64,000 nt of DNA from NCBI GenBank assembly GCA_963727955.1, contig CAVSII010000011.1:1-64000 (forward strand), written 5' to 3'. The notes beneath the pieces are model-generated. The model made no database searches and was not told the DNA's origin. It saw only the letters and a program-made list of their open reading frames with translations. The DNA comes from Bog-756 sp963727955. GTDB taxonomy: Bacteria > Actinomycetota > Acidimicrobiia > Acidimicrobiales > RAAP-2. A program made the translations under genes and the position numbers. How positions within the stretch are numbered: position 1 is the stretch's first letter; each line of letters begins with the position of its first letter. Shown one piece after another: positions 1 through 8,560 of this stretch.

Positions 1-987
1 GTCCGGTCGAACGTCAAGGCGCTCAGCGCCGATCCCATCGCCGGACGGCGGGTGGCCACCCTGCGCCCCGAGGTGGTGCGGGTGACCATGGCCCGATGGC
101 GGGACGCCGGGGCCGGGGTGTCGGTGGTCTCCGGCCGCTTCCGGGTGCTGCGATCCGCTGTCGGTTGGGCCCAGTCCGAATCGATCATCGATCGGAACCC
201 GCTCCGGGACATGCGGGGCCCGCCACGGCCGGGCACCCGAATGCACGTCCCCGAACAGGATGTCCTGGCCCTGCTCCGCATGTCCGAGGTGTTGGTGGAA
301 AAGGCAGAGGCGTCAAGGGACAGTTCGGTGAGTTCGTTGAACGCGCTGCACAAAGCCGAGCAGGTCCGACTGCTGACGCGGCTGGCAGCCGACTCCGGGG
401 CCCGTCGGGGAGAGTTGGCTGCGTTGAAGTTCAGCGATCTGGACGGCAGGGTTCTGCACATTGAGCGGGGTGTCTCCGGTGAACAGATCGGTCCCACCAA
501 GACCAAGCGGACCCGCAGGCTCACCCTCGGCCGGACTACCGTCGAACTGTGGCGAGCCAGCGAAGGAACCTGGAGTCGACGAGCAGAGGGTGCTCCCTTT
601 GGCGAGTGGGTGTTCTCGCGAGATATAGACCACCAACGGCGCCTAACCGCCGACGGTATGGGCCACTGGTTCGCCGAGCTGTGTGCGGAGGCCGACCTGG
701 TCGGTGTCAGCCTCCATCGCCTGCGCCACTCAGTGGCCACCTTCCTGGTCGGCCGGGGCGAGCTCCTCCGGGCTCAACACAGGCTCGGTCATCGCGATCC
801 GTCCACGACCCTGCGGAACTACGCCCATGCCCTTCCGTTGGAAGACGGTGAGGTGGCGGACGATATCGACGTGATGCTGGGTGCAGTCGTGGAGTCGGAG
901 TCGACGTCGCCGTCTGCGACGGCTGGCGCCGAGCCATCGTCGCCTCATGGCCCCGATATGTCCCCGTCCGTAGGGCTCGGTCCGTGA
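1..987 (+). CDS. Tyrosine recombinase (phage/ICE-type integrase), 5-prime end outside window
   Basis: Site-specific recombinase that would cut and rejoin DNA at attachment sites. The reading frame is open from base 1, so the N-terminus lies outside the window; an internal GTG at 52 is probably not the true start. The SAM-like core-binding domain comes first (through 'RNPLRDMRG'), followed by the catalytic domain. The catalytic set is visible: Arg in 'ARRGELAAL', Lys in the 'TKTKRTRRL' hairpin, 'HRLRH' (HxxR), 'GHRD', and the nucleophilic Tyr in 'LRNYAHAL'. The C-terminal tail is low in complexity. It reads into the defence cluster, and a tRNA-Arg 3-prime fragment sits 17 kb away, so it is the best candidate for the integrase of this island. 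Confidence 0.88.
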   Translation, partial: VRSNVKALSADPIAGRRVATLRPEVVRVTMARWRDAGAGVSVVSGRFRVLRSAVGWAQSESIIDRNPLRDMRGPPRPGTRMHVPEQDVLALLRMSEVLVEKAEASRDSSVSSLNALHKAEQVRLLTRLAADSGARRGELAALKFSDLDGRVLHIERGVSGEQIGPTKTKRTRRLTLGRTTVELWRASEGTWSRRAEGAPFGEWVFSRDIDHQRRLTADGMGHWFAELCAEADLVGVSLHRLRHSVATFLVGRGELLRAQHRLGHRDPSTTLRNYAHALPLEDGEVADDIDVMLGAVVESESTSPSATAGAEPSSPHGPDMSPSVGLGP

Positions 988-1120
988 TTCGGTAGAACCA
1001 CGGCCGTGTCTCGCCACACCCCAATTGGATGGCGTGTGTGATGGCAGCACGCGGGCCGGTCGCCACCAGGTCGTCTACTGTTCGGGCTTGGTGGACAGTA
1101 CGACCGATGGTCTGATTCGG

Positions 1121-2002
1121 ATGGCTGCTTTTACGTGGTTGGCCGATCTGCGGCAGATCTATGGCGATGTCGTGCCTTTCTCCGAACTCCAGAAGGGCTT
1201 CCCGTTCCGGAACGGCCAGGTTCGGGTGCTGGGGCCTCAGGGAATCTTCATTCCCCAAGGGGGATATGTGCCTCTGTCCATCACCACGGCCCCTCCCAAG
1301 TCGGGAAAGGTTCGTCCCTACGACGACCAGATTGGCGATGACCATCTGCTCCGCTACAAGTACCGGGGAGAGGACGTCAACCATCGGGAGAACGCAGGTC
1401 TCCGGAGGGCAATGGTCGAGAAGCTGCCGCTGATCTACTTCTGGGGGATTGCAGTCGGTCAGTACTTCCCGGTGTGGCCGGCGTTCGTGGAGGCTGACGA
1501 CCCAGGATCGCTCACGTTCACCATCGGCTTTGATGCTGAACAGAGCTTGGGTGGCCATGAGTTGGTGGAAGCCGGCGCCGAGGCGAGACGTGCGGACGTC
1601 ACCCAGGAACGGCTCGTTCGCGTCCATCAAGCTCAGTTCCGCCAGAGGGTCCTGGTCGCCTACCGCTCCTCATGTGCCATCTGCCGACTCCGGCACACCG
1701 AACTTCTGGATGCTGCCCACATCTTGCCCGACGGCCATCCCCGGGGCGAGCCGATCGTTCCGAACGGACTCGCACTCTGCAAGATCCACCACGCCGCGTT
1801 CGACAGGAACATCCTCGGTATTCGCCCCGACCTGCAGATCGAAGTCCGTTCGGACATCCTCGAAGAAGTCGACGGACCAATGCTGCGGTATGGCTTGCAG
1901 GCTTGCGACAAGCAGCAGCTTCTCATCCCACGGCGTCTAGACGACAAGCCACGGCCTGAGTTCTTGGAGGAGCGGTTCGAGGAGTTTCGGCAAGCCGGTT
2001 GA
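1121..2002 (+). CDS. HNH endonuclease, predicted restriction-type nuclease (COG3440-like)
   Basis: The N-terminal half (about residues 5-160) carries the conserved block 'GPQGIFIPQGG', 'LPLSITT'-like 'VPLSITT', 'DDHLLRYKYRGED' and 'LIYFWGIAVGQYFPVWP', seen in actinobacterial predicted restriction endonucleases; it probably binds DNA. The C-terminal half is a beta-beta-alpha-metal HNH domain: zinc cysteines 'CAICR', catalytic 'DAAHILPD', then 'NGLALCKIHHAAFD'. The frame is open further upstream (GTG at 1091, an earlier start at 1025), but family conservation begins near 'FTWLADL', so ATG 1121 is preferred although no good ribosome site precedes it. It lies just after the integrase and is probably defence cargo. 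Substrate specificity cannot be read from the sequence. Confidence 0.85.
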   Translation: MAAFTWLADLRQIYGDVVPFSELQKGFPFRNGQVRVLGPQGIFIPQGGYVPLSITTAPPKSGKVRPYDDQIGDDHLLRYKYRGEDVNHRENAGLRRAMVEKLPLIYFWGIAVGQYFPVWPAFVEADDPGSLTFTIGFDAEQSLGGHELVEAGAEARRADVTQERLVRVHQAQFRQRVLVAYRSSCAICRLRHTELLDAAHILPDGHPRGEPIVPNGLALCKIHHAAFDRNILGIRPDLQIEVRSDILEEVDGPMLRYGLQACDKQQLLIPRRLDDKPRPEFLEERFEEFRQAG

Positions 2003-2061
2003 GAATGTGTGCCGGCTGAGGGGCGAACCGGTGAGGCTCAGACGTTCCGAATTTGCTCGTG

Positions 2062-2451
2062 TCACTCCGACCAGTAGCGGGCCTTCTCGGGGAGGAGCCA
2101 GCGGATGCCGCCGGCGGGTTCTGCGATATCTCCTCGGTAGCGAGGGATGAAGTGAAGATGGGCGTGGGAGACAGTCTGGCCGGCTACCTCGCCGCAGTTG
2201 ATTCCCAGGTTCACTCCCTCGAAGCCCAACTCGTCGATGAGCCGTCGATGGAGATCAGCGGCCAGGGCGAGCATCTGGGACTGTTCGTCCGGAGTCAGGC
2301 CGAAGAAATCCGGCTCGTGGCGGTGGGGAACTATCAGCGTGTGGCCCGGACTGATCGGGTAGGCATCCGGGAAGGTAGCTGCCAGTGGAGTTGCCAGCCC
2401 AACCTTCCCTTCCTCGATCCGAAGGCAGAACGGGCACTGGTCAGATTCCAC
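2062..2451 (-). CDS. HIT family hydrolase
   Basis: A 129-aa histidine-triad nucleotide hydrolase. The diagnostic HxHxH motif is in 'SHAHLHFIPR' near residue 95. The N-terminal 'CPFC' and the 'HTLIVPHRHEPDFFGL' segment are typical of the Hint/Fhit branch that acts on nucleoside phosphoramidates or dinucleotides. Length is normal for the family and the protein should be cytosolic. It is divergent from the following HNH gene with about 58 bp between starts. It could be an ordinary housekeeping enzyme caught in the island. Confidence 0.9.
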   Translation of the reverse strand: MESDQCPFCLRIEEGKVGLATPLAATFPDAYPISPGHTLIVPHRHEPDFFGLTPDEQSQMLALAADLHRRLIDELGFEGVNLGINCGEVAGQTVSHAHLHFIPRYRGDIAEPAGGIRWLLPEKARYWSE

Positions 2452-2509
2452 GATTCGAGGCTACGACGGAATGAGAGCCCCACGCCTCGAGTGTGGGCCA
2501 CAATGAGCC

Positions 2510-3646
2510 GTGCTCCATGACGACGGGATAGCGGCAGCCACCGGGACCGGATTCGCCGAACGTCTGCTGGAAGTCATCGATTCGGGCCGACGCACCGCTA
2601 CGTACAAGCTTGCCCTCCTGCTGGCAATCCTCGACCTCTGCTCCCTTCACAGCGACGCAGACGGGTTCGCTCCGACGGACCTCACCACACGTGACCTCGC
2701 CGAACAGGTGGCCAGCCTCTACTGGGTGCAGGTGGCTCCGTTTCGCCTGGAGGCTTCGTCCGAGGCACTCGACCTACGCCAGATCACCAACAAGAGCTCC
2801 CTCGTCATCGATGCCGTTCGAGGGTTCCGTGCGGTGGCCGAGCCGGCGGGTGCTACATCGCTGTGGATTGCGCGCCAGCGTTTCCCATCCGAGTACAGCG
2901 GTGTCATCGACCGCATCGAGCGCACGCTGGCTGAGCAGCCACTGCCCAGACTGCAGACGGTCGGCACCAGCGAGACCGTGTTCCCATTCATCTATGACCT
3001 CGGGCCTGACTGGGGAGCCAACCAGCATTTCTCCGTGCAACGGCTTCGCAGCCACGGACCGAGGGGCCCGGTCATTCCGATGCTCCCCGGCGCAGGCGAC
3101 GAACTGGTGCGGCTGGCACCGTTGATCCGACCCCTGGTCGAGCTTCACTGGACCCGAATGGTCGCCCGCCTCAACGGGGTGGCCACCGTCGAGGAGGATC
3201 TGCGTCACCACCTCTTCGGATCTCCTCGGATCGTTCCGTCCAAGATGCTGCGTGACGGGCTACGGGATCTCCAGGACAATCGGTGCTTCTACTGTGACCG
3301 ACCGCTCGTGGCGGTCACGGAAGTCGACCACTTCATACCCCGGGTGCGATCCGCAAACGACTCTGTGGAGAATTTCGTCTTGACCGATCGGGGCTGCAAC
3401 GGCGACAAGAGCGATCTGCTTGCCGCACCCGGGTTCGTCGCCAATTGGACCCACCGCAATCGGGAGCAGGCGGCGGGGCTCGCTCTCATCGCCGAGATGG
3501 CCGCAGTGGAGAGTGACCCAGCAGGCACTCTGGCGGTGGCGAGGTCGATCTACGCACACCTCCCGCCCGGGGGCGTTCCGATGTGGCATGGGCGGAAACG
3601 AGTCGTTGTTGCTGATCCGGCGCTTGTCCTTGCCGCACTGGAGTAG
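2510..3646 (+). CDS. HNH endonuclease with large N-terminal domain
   Basis: A 378-aa protein starting at GTG. About 240 residues with no domain I recognise precede an HNH nuclease core: 'CFYCDRPL' (zinc Cys pair), 'EVDHFIPRV' (catalytic His), then 'NFVLTDRGCNGDKSD', where the Asn/Cys/Lys pattern completes the fold. The N-terminal part includes 'GRRTATYKLALLLAILDLC', a segment that recurs in front of HNH domains in standalone bacterial nucleases. Its position between an integrase and toxin-antitoxin genes suggests a defence nuclease, but no methylase or helicase partner is adjacent, so the target is unknown. Confidence 0.82.
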   Translation: MLHDDGIAAATGTGFAERLLEVIDSGRRTATYKLALLLAILDLCSLHSDADGFAPTDLTTRDLAEQVASLYWVQVAPFRLEASSEALDLRQITNKSSLVIDAVRGFRAVAEPAGATSLWIARQRFPSEYSGVIDRIERTLAEQPLPRLQTVGTSETVFPFIYDLGPDWGANQHFSVQRLRSHGPRGPVIPMLPGAGDELVRLAPLIRPLVELHWTRMVARLNGVATVEEDLRHHLFGSPRIVPSKMLRDGLRDLQDNRCFYCDRPLVAVTEVDHFIPRVRSANDSVENFVLTDRGCNGDKSDLLAAPGFVANWTHRNREQAAGLALIAEMAAVESDPAGTLAVARSIYAHLPPGGVPMWHGRKRVVVADPALVLAALE

Positions 3647-3677
3647 AGGCGAACTCCTGCGTCGAGCTGGAGGGGAC

Positions 3678-4913
3678 TCACCCTTCGTAGAAGATCGACG
3701 GATTGAGGATCTGGCTCTCCCAGAGCAGATCCCGGTCAGCCTGCGTGAGGCGGGCCTGGTCAGCAGCGTCACTCCACTCGGCCCGGATCAACGCCACGAC
3801 CCGGTCGACGATCTCTTGGGCCTCGACTCGGTCAAGTAGATAGAGGTGAGCGGCGTCCACAAGTAGCGCCAGCCGGGATCGCCGCTCACCGTCTGGGCCG
3901 TAGGCCATGGCCTGGCTCGCCTCACCCGTCGAACGTTGTTGGGGGCACAGGTCGTAGGCGGGCGTGAGCGTCAACCGCTCGGCTCGTCCATCCCAGAAGG
4001 CGGCGTGGTTTCGGGCGTGGTCATCGGTGTTGCCGACGCAGATATTGAAGGCGATCCGGGAGAAGAGTTCCTGCAGCGTGGACGCCGCATCGGTGAATCG
4101 CAGACGGATCGCCTCACTCAGCCCTGTGTACGTCGCATACCTGGCCCAACGTTCGTCGAGTTGCAGGATGGTCAGTGCGCTCACGGTCAGCCTGCGTTCA
4201 CCCTCTTTCGTGGTTCGATCGAATCGATCGACGAGGAGAACGTCGGAATGCAGGCAGCGGACGACTTCGGCGGGTGCGACGCGTACCCCGGCGCGACGGG
4301 CGAGGTCCATGGCCGCCCCCTCGGCGTTGACGACCGGGTAGGTGTCCGAGCGTTGAGCGAACTTGGCGATCAGCTTCCGGCCGTCCGGGCCGGTGAGGAG
4401 GGCCTTGGGGCGTGCCCCACCCAGTGACGAACCGTGGAGAAGAGCCAGTTCGAGGTCGGGGCTCACGGGTAGGCCGGCCTCCATCAGATCAGCGGCCGTC
4501 AGCAACTCCTCCAACGGGGCGTGGGTGATGCGGGGCTCGTAGACCGTGGGACTGGCCTGGAAGTCGAGCGCCCCGAACCGGTCGGTTCCCGATTCGAGGA
4601 GGTAGGTCAGAAGCCCGAGCTGTTCTGCGGCCTCAGCCCCCAGACGGTGGAGGATGACCCGCTGCCCCCAGCTGTCGGGACCGGAGTCGGCGATGCACCC
4701 TGGAGCGCGGATGCCGTCCAGTGGATAGAGGGTCCCATCCCCGAGGGGAAGCTCGGGCAGGAAGAGTGGCACCCGCTCCGGTCGCTCGAGGTAGCTGCGG
4801 CCGTAGATGAACGTGACCACATCCCCGACGAGATCCAGGCGCCCGGCCACAACCGGTTCGCTTCTCCCGGGTAGCCACACCCAGACGAATGCCTGGTCGT
4901 GTTCAGAACTCAT
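3678..4913 (-). CDS. hipA: HipA-like Ser/Thr kinase toxin
   Basis: A 411-aa kinase of the HipA type II toxin family, whose best-known member phosphorylates glutamyl-tRNA synthetase and induces dormancy. Family marks: N-terminal couple_hipA region ('VAGRLDLVGDVVTFIYGRSYL'-like strand set), the P-loop-like 'HGSSLGGARPKALL', 'KLIAKF' (ATP-binding Lys), 'LLVDRFDR', catalytic 'NICVGNTDDHARNHAAF', and metal-binding 'PAYDLCPQ'. All key residues are present, so it looks active. It overlaps the 3-prime end of hipB by 11 bp and is translationally coupled to it. The substrate cannot be deduced. Confidence 0.92.
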   Translation of the reverse strand: MSSEHDQAFVWVWLPGRSEPVVAGRLDLVGDVVTFIYGRSYLERPERVPLFLPELPLGDGTLYPLDGIRAPGCIADSGPDSWGQRVILHRLGAEAAEQLGLLTYLLESGTDRFGALDFQASPTVYEPRITHAPLEELLTAADLMEAGLPVSPDLELALLHGSSLGGARPKALLTGPDGRKLIAKFAQRSDTYPVVNAEGAAMDLARRAGVRVAPAEVVRCLHSDVLLVDRFDRTTKEGERRLTVSALTILQLDERWARYATYTGLSEAIRLRFTDAASTLQELFSRIAFNICVGNTDDHARNHAAFWDGRAERLTLTPAYDLCPQQRSTGEASQAMAYGPDGERRSRLALLVDAAHLYLLDRVEAQEIVDRVVALIRAEWSDAADQARLTQADRDLLWESQILNPSIFYEG

Positions 4914-5235
4914 TCGACGGCGGGTCGCGACGGTCGACGATCCTGCCGGGCAGTAGCGCCAGCCGGTCCTCCTGGCGGCGGAGAATGGCCGGGAGTTCGG
5001 CGGGATCAGGAGCGAACAGGCTGACGCCGACGAGGCCCGCCACCTCGAAGGCGGTGCCGATGGCGACGGTCGGGTCCCCGTGTTCCACCTTGCTCAGGGT
5101 TGTCGTAGTGACATGGGCCCGGTCGGCGAGGTCCCGGGCTGTCATGCGACGGCTCCGGCGCGCCGCCGCAACCTGCAGACCTAGTACCCGGACGGCGTCG
5201 AGTGTCTGGGGTAGGTAGGCATAGGTACGCTTCAC
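4903..5235 (-). CDS. hipB: HipB-like Xre-family antitoxin
   Basis: Antitoxin partner and probable autorepressor of HipA. An Xre-type helix-turn-helix occupies roughly residues 20-75 ('MTARDLADRAHVTTTTLSKVEHGDPTV'-like, with the canonical recognition-helix spacing). A longer frame starts at GTG 5244, but GTG 5235 is preferred because the strong Shine-Dalgarno sequence GGAGGTGATCC would then lie a few bases upstream of the start. The gene order hipB-hipA with overlap is standard. A strong promoter precedes it (5238-5261). Confidence 0.88.
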   Translation of the reverse strand: MKRTYAYLPQTLDAVRVLGLQVAAARRSRRMTARDLADRAHVTTTTLSKVEHGDPTVAIGTAFEVAGLVGVSLFAPDPAELPAILRRQEDRLALLPGRIVDRRDPPSNEF

Positions 5236-5237
5236 TC

Positions 5238-5261
5238 GGATCACCTCCAGATCACATTATA
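5238..5261 (-). promoter_or_regulatory. hipBA promoter and Shine-Dalgarno
   Basis: On the minus strand a perfect TATAAT -10 box (5256-5261) precedes GGAGGTGATCC (5238-5248), which matches the anti-Shine-Dalgarno complement over eleven bases. The neighbouring AT-rich stretch (5255-5290) stands out from the GC-rich background and contains TTAT...ATAA half-sites that could bind HipB. The -35 box is weak. Confidence 0.6.
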
Positions 5262-5484
5262 GTGTGTTTAGTGATAACGAAAAATACTTTATTTCCAACT
5301 GAGCACGTTCGAGGCTCGTGGCAGAACGAGCGACGCCGCGTCGGTCGCCTCTCGAGGCTGGTGAAGGCCACCAGGGTTCTGCCACGGACCGCCGGGTGCG
5401 TTACGCAGAAAACTCCGGCCCAAGTACCGGGCACCAGCGCGAGCTCGACGCCGACCGGTGCCCCTGGGAGAGTTACTAGTCTGT

Positions 5485-5502
5485 ATTCGTGGTGCCACGA
5501 AT
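5485..5502. promoter_or_regulatory. Palindromic operator overlapping the AbiEi-like start
   Basis: ATTCGTGG-TG-CCACGAAT: 8-bp perfect arms around 2 bp. It covers the GTG start at 5489. A TACTAGT element just upstream (about 5474) could be a -10 box giving a leaderless transcript, because no Shine-Dalgarno sequence is close. The downstream arm continues as CACGAATAGCGAA, and a very similar string occurs at the relic copy (15657-15669), supporting a conserved operator. Confidence 0.6.
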
Positions 5503-6436
5503 AGCGAACGCTCCCGGGCTAACCGAGGCTCTTGAGCAGGCGGGCATCTCCCCTGTTCAGATGGCCGGCGACCGTGTCGAGATCGCCGGAGTGCCTTTTG
5601 CCGTCAACGAACGGAAGGTCGTGCGCGAAAGCGATGCACGCCTCCTTGCTCACATGCATGAGGAAGACGGGGGAGCAGCGACGATCATCGTCGCTGACCG
5701 GATCTCAACAGCGGCAAGAGAGGAGCTGAGCCGGGCGGGCCTGGCCTGGTTCGATCGAAGGGGGCACCTCTGGGTCAAGACTCCTGGCCTCTTCGTCAAT
5801 GCCGAAGTGTCTTCAGGATCAGTGGTGCCTTCCCGAAGGGTCGTCAGCGTCTTCAGAGGAACAGGTCTCGATGTGGCCATGGCACTTCTCGTCAACCCGG
5901 AGGAGCCACGGGGCGTGCATGCCGTTGCCCGACAGATCGATCGCTCTCCGGGCCGGGTGTCGGAGATCCTGTCCGAGCTTCGGAGCCAGGGGTTGGTGGG
6001 TTCGGACAACAGGGCGTTCGTACCTGAGTTGTTCTGGGCCATAGCCGAGGATTGGAGGCCCCGCTGGCATCCGATGCCTCAAGCTCCACCTCCCGACCCG
6101 CCCGATCGGTTCCGACTGAGTGGGACCCTCGGTGCCGTCGCTCTCGGTGCACCCGTGGCCGCCGGCCCCGCTGGAGGGTGGCCCAGGCTCTATGTTGCCG
6201 ACGACACCGACCTGGCCACGGTGGTTGGTGCCTACGGCGCTCCCTCCGGTTGGACGGGATCAGAGATCGCGGTCTGCCCGTCACGATACGGGTTCACCCT
6301 GACCTCCTCGAAGAGTCGAGACGGCTTCCTTGTGGCCAGCGGCCTGATCGTCGCCCTCGACCTCGCCCAGGACCGGGCCCGCGGGCGCGAGATACTCGAA
6401 GGCTGGAACCCTCAGGAGACCGTCCGTGTCTGGTGA
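5489..6436 (+). CDS. AbiEi-like winged-helix antitoxin-type protein
   Basis: A 315-aa protein resembling DNA-binding AbiEi-type partners of nucleotidyltransferase toxins. A restriction-nuclease-like N-terminal half ('AREELSRAGLAWFDRRGHLWV', 'PGLFVNAEV') leads into a winged helix around residues 125-175 ('VHAVARQIDRSPGRVSEILSELRSQGLV') and a C-terminal domain ending 'GREILEGWNPQETVRVW'. The second copy in the island (16693-17826) has the same layout ('PGLFVNVMG', 'VRDLGSRAGVSPATLSRTIDLLEED'). Its stop overlaps the start of the nucleotidyltransferase gene (GTGA), as expected for a coupled two-gene module. The assignment rests on layout and partner, so the family name is tentative. Confidence 0.65.
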   Translation: MVPRIANAPGLTEALEQAGISPVQMAGDRVEIAGVPFAVNERKVVRESDARLLAHMHEEDGGAATIIVADRISTAAREELSRAGLAWFDRRGHLWVKTPGLFVNAEVSSGSVVPSRRVVSVFRGTGLDVAMALLVNPEEPRGVHAVARQIDRSPGRVSEILSELRSQGLVGSDNRAFVPELFWAIAEDWRPRWHPMPQAPPPDPPDRFRLSGTLGAVALGAPVAAGPAGGWPRLYVADDTDLATVVGAYGAPSGWTGSEIAVCPSRYGFTLTSSKSRDGFLVASGLIVALDLAQDRARGREILEGWNPQETVRVW

Positions 6437-7233
6437 GCTCCGGGTTGGCAGCGCTGGTGACATCTCTGGCCGCGTTGACCGAAGCCGTGCCGACCGGAGA
6501 GTTCGCCGTGATCGGCGGTCTGGCCGTTCTCGCCCGACTCCAGGGCGCTCGTCGGGTGACCTATGACCTCGACACCGTCGCCACACAGCATGGTGACGAG
6601 CTGACCGCCGTTGAGACCGTCATCAGCACCGACGGCGTCGATGGCCTCCTGCTCGGTACGAAGATCGACTGCATTGCCGTTGGAGACGTGCCGGCGACCG
6701 ATATCCCACCGGACTTCCTGCCCGAGGGGGAGGCAGACCGCATTTTCATTCTGGCTCATCGTTGGGCCCTCGACACTGCTGAGGACCTCAGGCTCATCGC
6801 CGAAGAGGGCGGAGAGGTGGTAGCCGAGGCTCGGTGCCGAATCGCTACCCCGGCAAGCCTGGTGGCCATGAAGCTCCAGTCCGCTCCGAAGCGCCGTGCC
6901 GCGCGAGCGGAGAAGGCCGGAGGGGACTACCTCGATCTGTTCCGACTTACCTCGCACCCCGAAATAACCCGAGCGATTACTGAGGCGTTGCGCCATGCTC
7001 CCCACGACCTCGGCTCCTGGTGTCAACGGGAGATCAGACGGTGCATGATCGATGAGGCAGACCGGACACCGGGAATCATTGTCCGATCCGGGGTGGGTGA
7101 ATCGAACACTCCGAGTGTGGATCAGATACGGCGTACAGGGCAGTCCCTCGGAGACTGGCTACTGGGAGAGAATTCAGCGATTCCGAAACCTTCTGACTTC
7201 GCGGGCGAGCACGGCGTCACGAGAGACCGATGA
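6433..7233 (+). CDS. AbiEii-like nucleotidyltransferase
   Basis: About 266 aa. The nucleotidyltransferase core shows as 'FAVIGGLAVLARLQGARRVTYDLDT': a Gly-Gly turn followed by the DxD metal site. Downstream are 'PASLVAMKLQSAPKRRAARAEKAGGDYLDLFRL', the helical region typical of AbiEii/MenA-like toxins. The frame is open far upstream, but GTG 6433 overlaps the TGA of the preceding gene and begins where family similarity begins, so it is the likely start. In the AbiE systems such enzymes add nucleotides, for example to tRNA, and are neutralised by the partner's activity. That role here is inferred from the pairing. Confidence 0.7.
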   Translation: MSSGLAALVTSLAALTEAVPTGEFAVIGGLAVLARLQGARRVTYDLDTVATQHGDELTAVETVISTDGVDGLLLGTKIDCIAVGDVPATDIPPDFLPEGEADRIFILAHRWALDTAEDLRLIAEEGGEVVAEARCRIATPASLVAMKLQSAPKRRAARAEKAGGDYLDLFRLTSHPEITRAITEALRHAPHDLGSWCQREIRRCMIDEADRTPGIIVRSGVGESNTPSVDQIRRTGQSLGDWLLGENSAIPKPSDFAGEHGVTRDR

Positions 7234-7299
7234 GCCCCACCTTGTTAGCTCCTTATCTCCCCATCTCCCTATCTCCTTGGCCCGAGGACCCCGCCGACC

Positions 7300-8553
7300 T
7301 CACAGGTCCTCCAGAAGTCGATCCACGACCTGCTCCTCGAAGACGGCCACGCCTGATTCGGCCATGGTGGGCGCAAGGGCACTGTCCCACGGCGACTCGG
7401 TCCGACGACCGGTAAGTGGGATGCCGCCTCCTCCGTCACGCACCACCGACCGGTAGTCGTCGGCACCGAATTGCCAGGGTGAGACCTCCAACCGGCGACG
7501 CAACGTCGAGAAGATGGAGAGGCCGGCCCAGTCGAAGTCGCCGTGGTAGCGGAGGGGGCAGCCAGCTGCAGCCAGCCGCTCCAGCAGTACCAGGCCAGCC
7601 GTGCTCGGAACCCCCTCCAAGCACACCAAGGTGGCCGACTCTTCGCCCAGGCGATCGGCTGCTGTCGCCAGCACGGCGGGGTTCTCGCAGCAGAAGATGG
7701 TGGTGGCCGATTCGGGCTCGAGCTCGCCCGCCGACACTTGACGGAGGGTGAGCCGGATCGGCTCACCGAAGTCAGCATGATCGCGGACCATGCCGCCGAT
7801 CAATTCGGACGACCCCCGGGGGCGGAGGTTCATCACTAGGACGTGGCAAGACAGGTCATCGCAGACGACCCCGGCCGCCTGCCACGCGGCCCGCCACTCG
7901 CCGGCGTCCTGGGGTGGTGGTTCATCGGCCAACGAACCCAGCGCGTGCAGGACCAGCGTCCCCGTCGGACGACCGCGATCGAGGCCGTGGGCGTCACCCG
8001 TCGTCTCGGCGGCCAGCACAGCGAGACCGATGCCGTCCCCAGGCAGGCGGGCCAGCACATCGAGTGCCTGGCCGACCAGACGCTCGACCCCGTCCACTCC
8101 GGCCAGCCGGCTGGCCAGACCCGATCGCCGCAGGTCCGAGAGCCAGTCGGCGAGACGGGGGTCGACGATGACGGCCGGGTGGGCAACGAGCCCCGACCAC
8201 GTCGTGGCCTGTCGAAATGCAGTCGCCTCCTTCTCGGCCCGCCGATCACGCAGCGGGCCCCCGAGGGCGACCAGGACGTCGATGAGCCCATGGCCGGCGC
8301 TGCTGGTCCGCAGGACGAGGTCCAGGGCATCGAGGCGCACCCGGGCCTCTCGCCGTGGTCTCACGACGCCCAGCAGGCCGGCCACGGCGGAGGCTTCGTC
8401 CCGAGTCAACTTCTTAAGCACCAGTGGCGTCCCGTAGAGGGTCAACCCGTTTCCCTCCAGCCGGCGACGGGCGGCCCGCCACAGCTTGTCGAGGTCCGGG
8501 CCGGCCAGCAGCTCTGCGACCTCGGGGTCGACTGACTCCCACCCGGTCACCAC
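7300..8553 (-). CDS. jetD: Wadjet JetD, Toprim nuclease subunit (DUF2399/TIGR02679-like)
   Basis: The nuclease of the Wadjet anti-plasmid complex, which cleaves circular DNA after extrusion by the SMC-like JetABC. The 417-aa protein has an N-terminal DUF3323-like part ('LYGTPLVLKKLTRDEASAVAGLLG') and a C-terminal Toprim domain. Its catalytic Glu is in 'IFCCENPAVL' and its DxD in 'YHGDFDWAGLSIF'. Start GTG 8553 lies 7 bp after the jetC stop; last gene of the operon. It converges with the AbiEii-like gene. Motifs are intact, so this subunit should be active if expressed. Confidence 0.88.
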   Translation of the reverse strand: MVTGWESVDPEVAELLAGPDLDKLWRAARRRLEGNGLTLYGTPLVLKKLTRDEASAVAGLLGVVRPRREARVRLDALDLVLRTSSAGHGLIDVLVALGGPLRDRRAEKEATAFRQATTWSGLVAHPAVIVDPRLADWLSDLRRSGLASRLAGVDGVERLVGQALDVLARLPGDGIGLAVLAAETTGDAHGLDRGRPTGTLVLHALGSLADEPPPQDAGEWRAAWQAAGVVCDDLSCHVLVMNLRPRGSSELIGGMVRDHADFGEPIRLTLRQVSAGELEPESATTIFCCENPAVLATAADRLGEESATLVCLEGVPSTAGLVLLERLAAAGCPLRYHGDFDWAGLSIFSTLRRRLEVSPWQFGADDYRSVVRDGGGGIPLTGRRTESPWDSALAPTMAESGVAVFEEQVVDRLLEDL

Positions 8554-8560
8554 GGGATGC

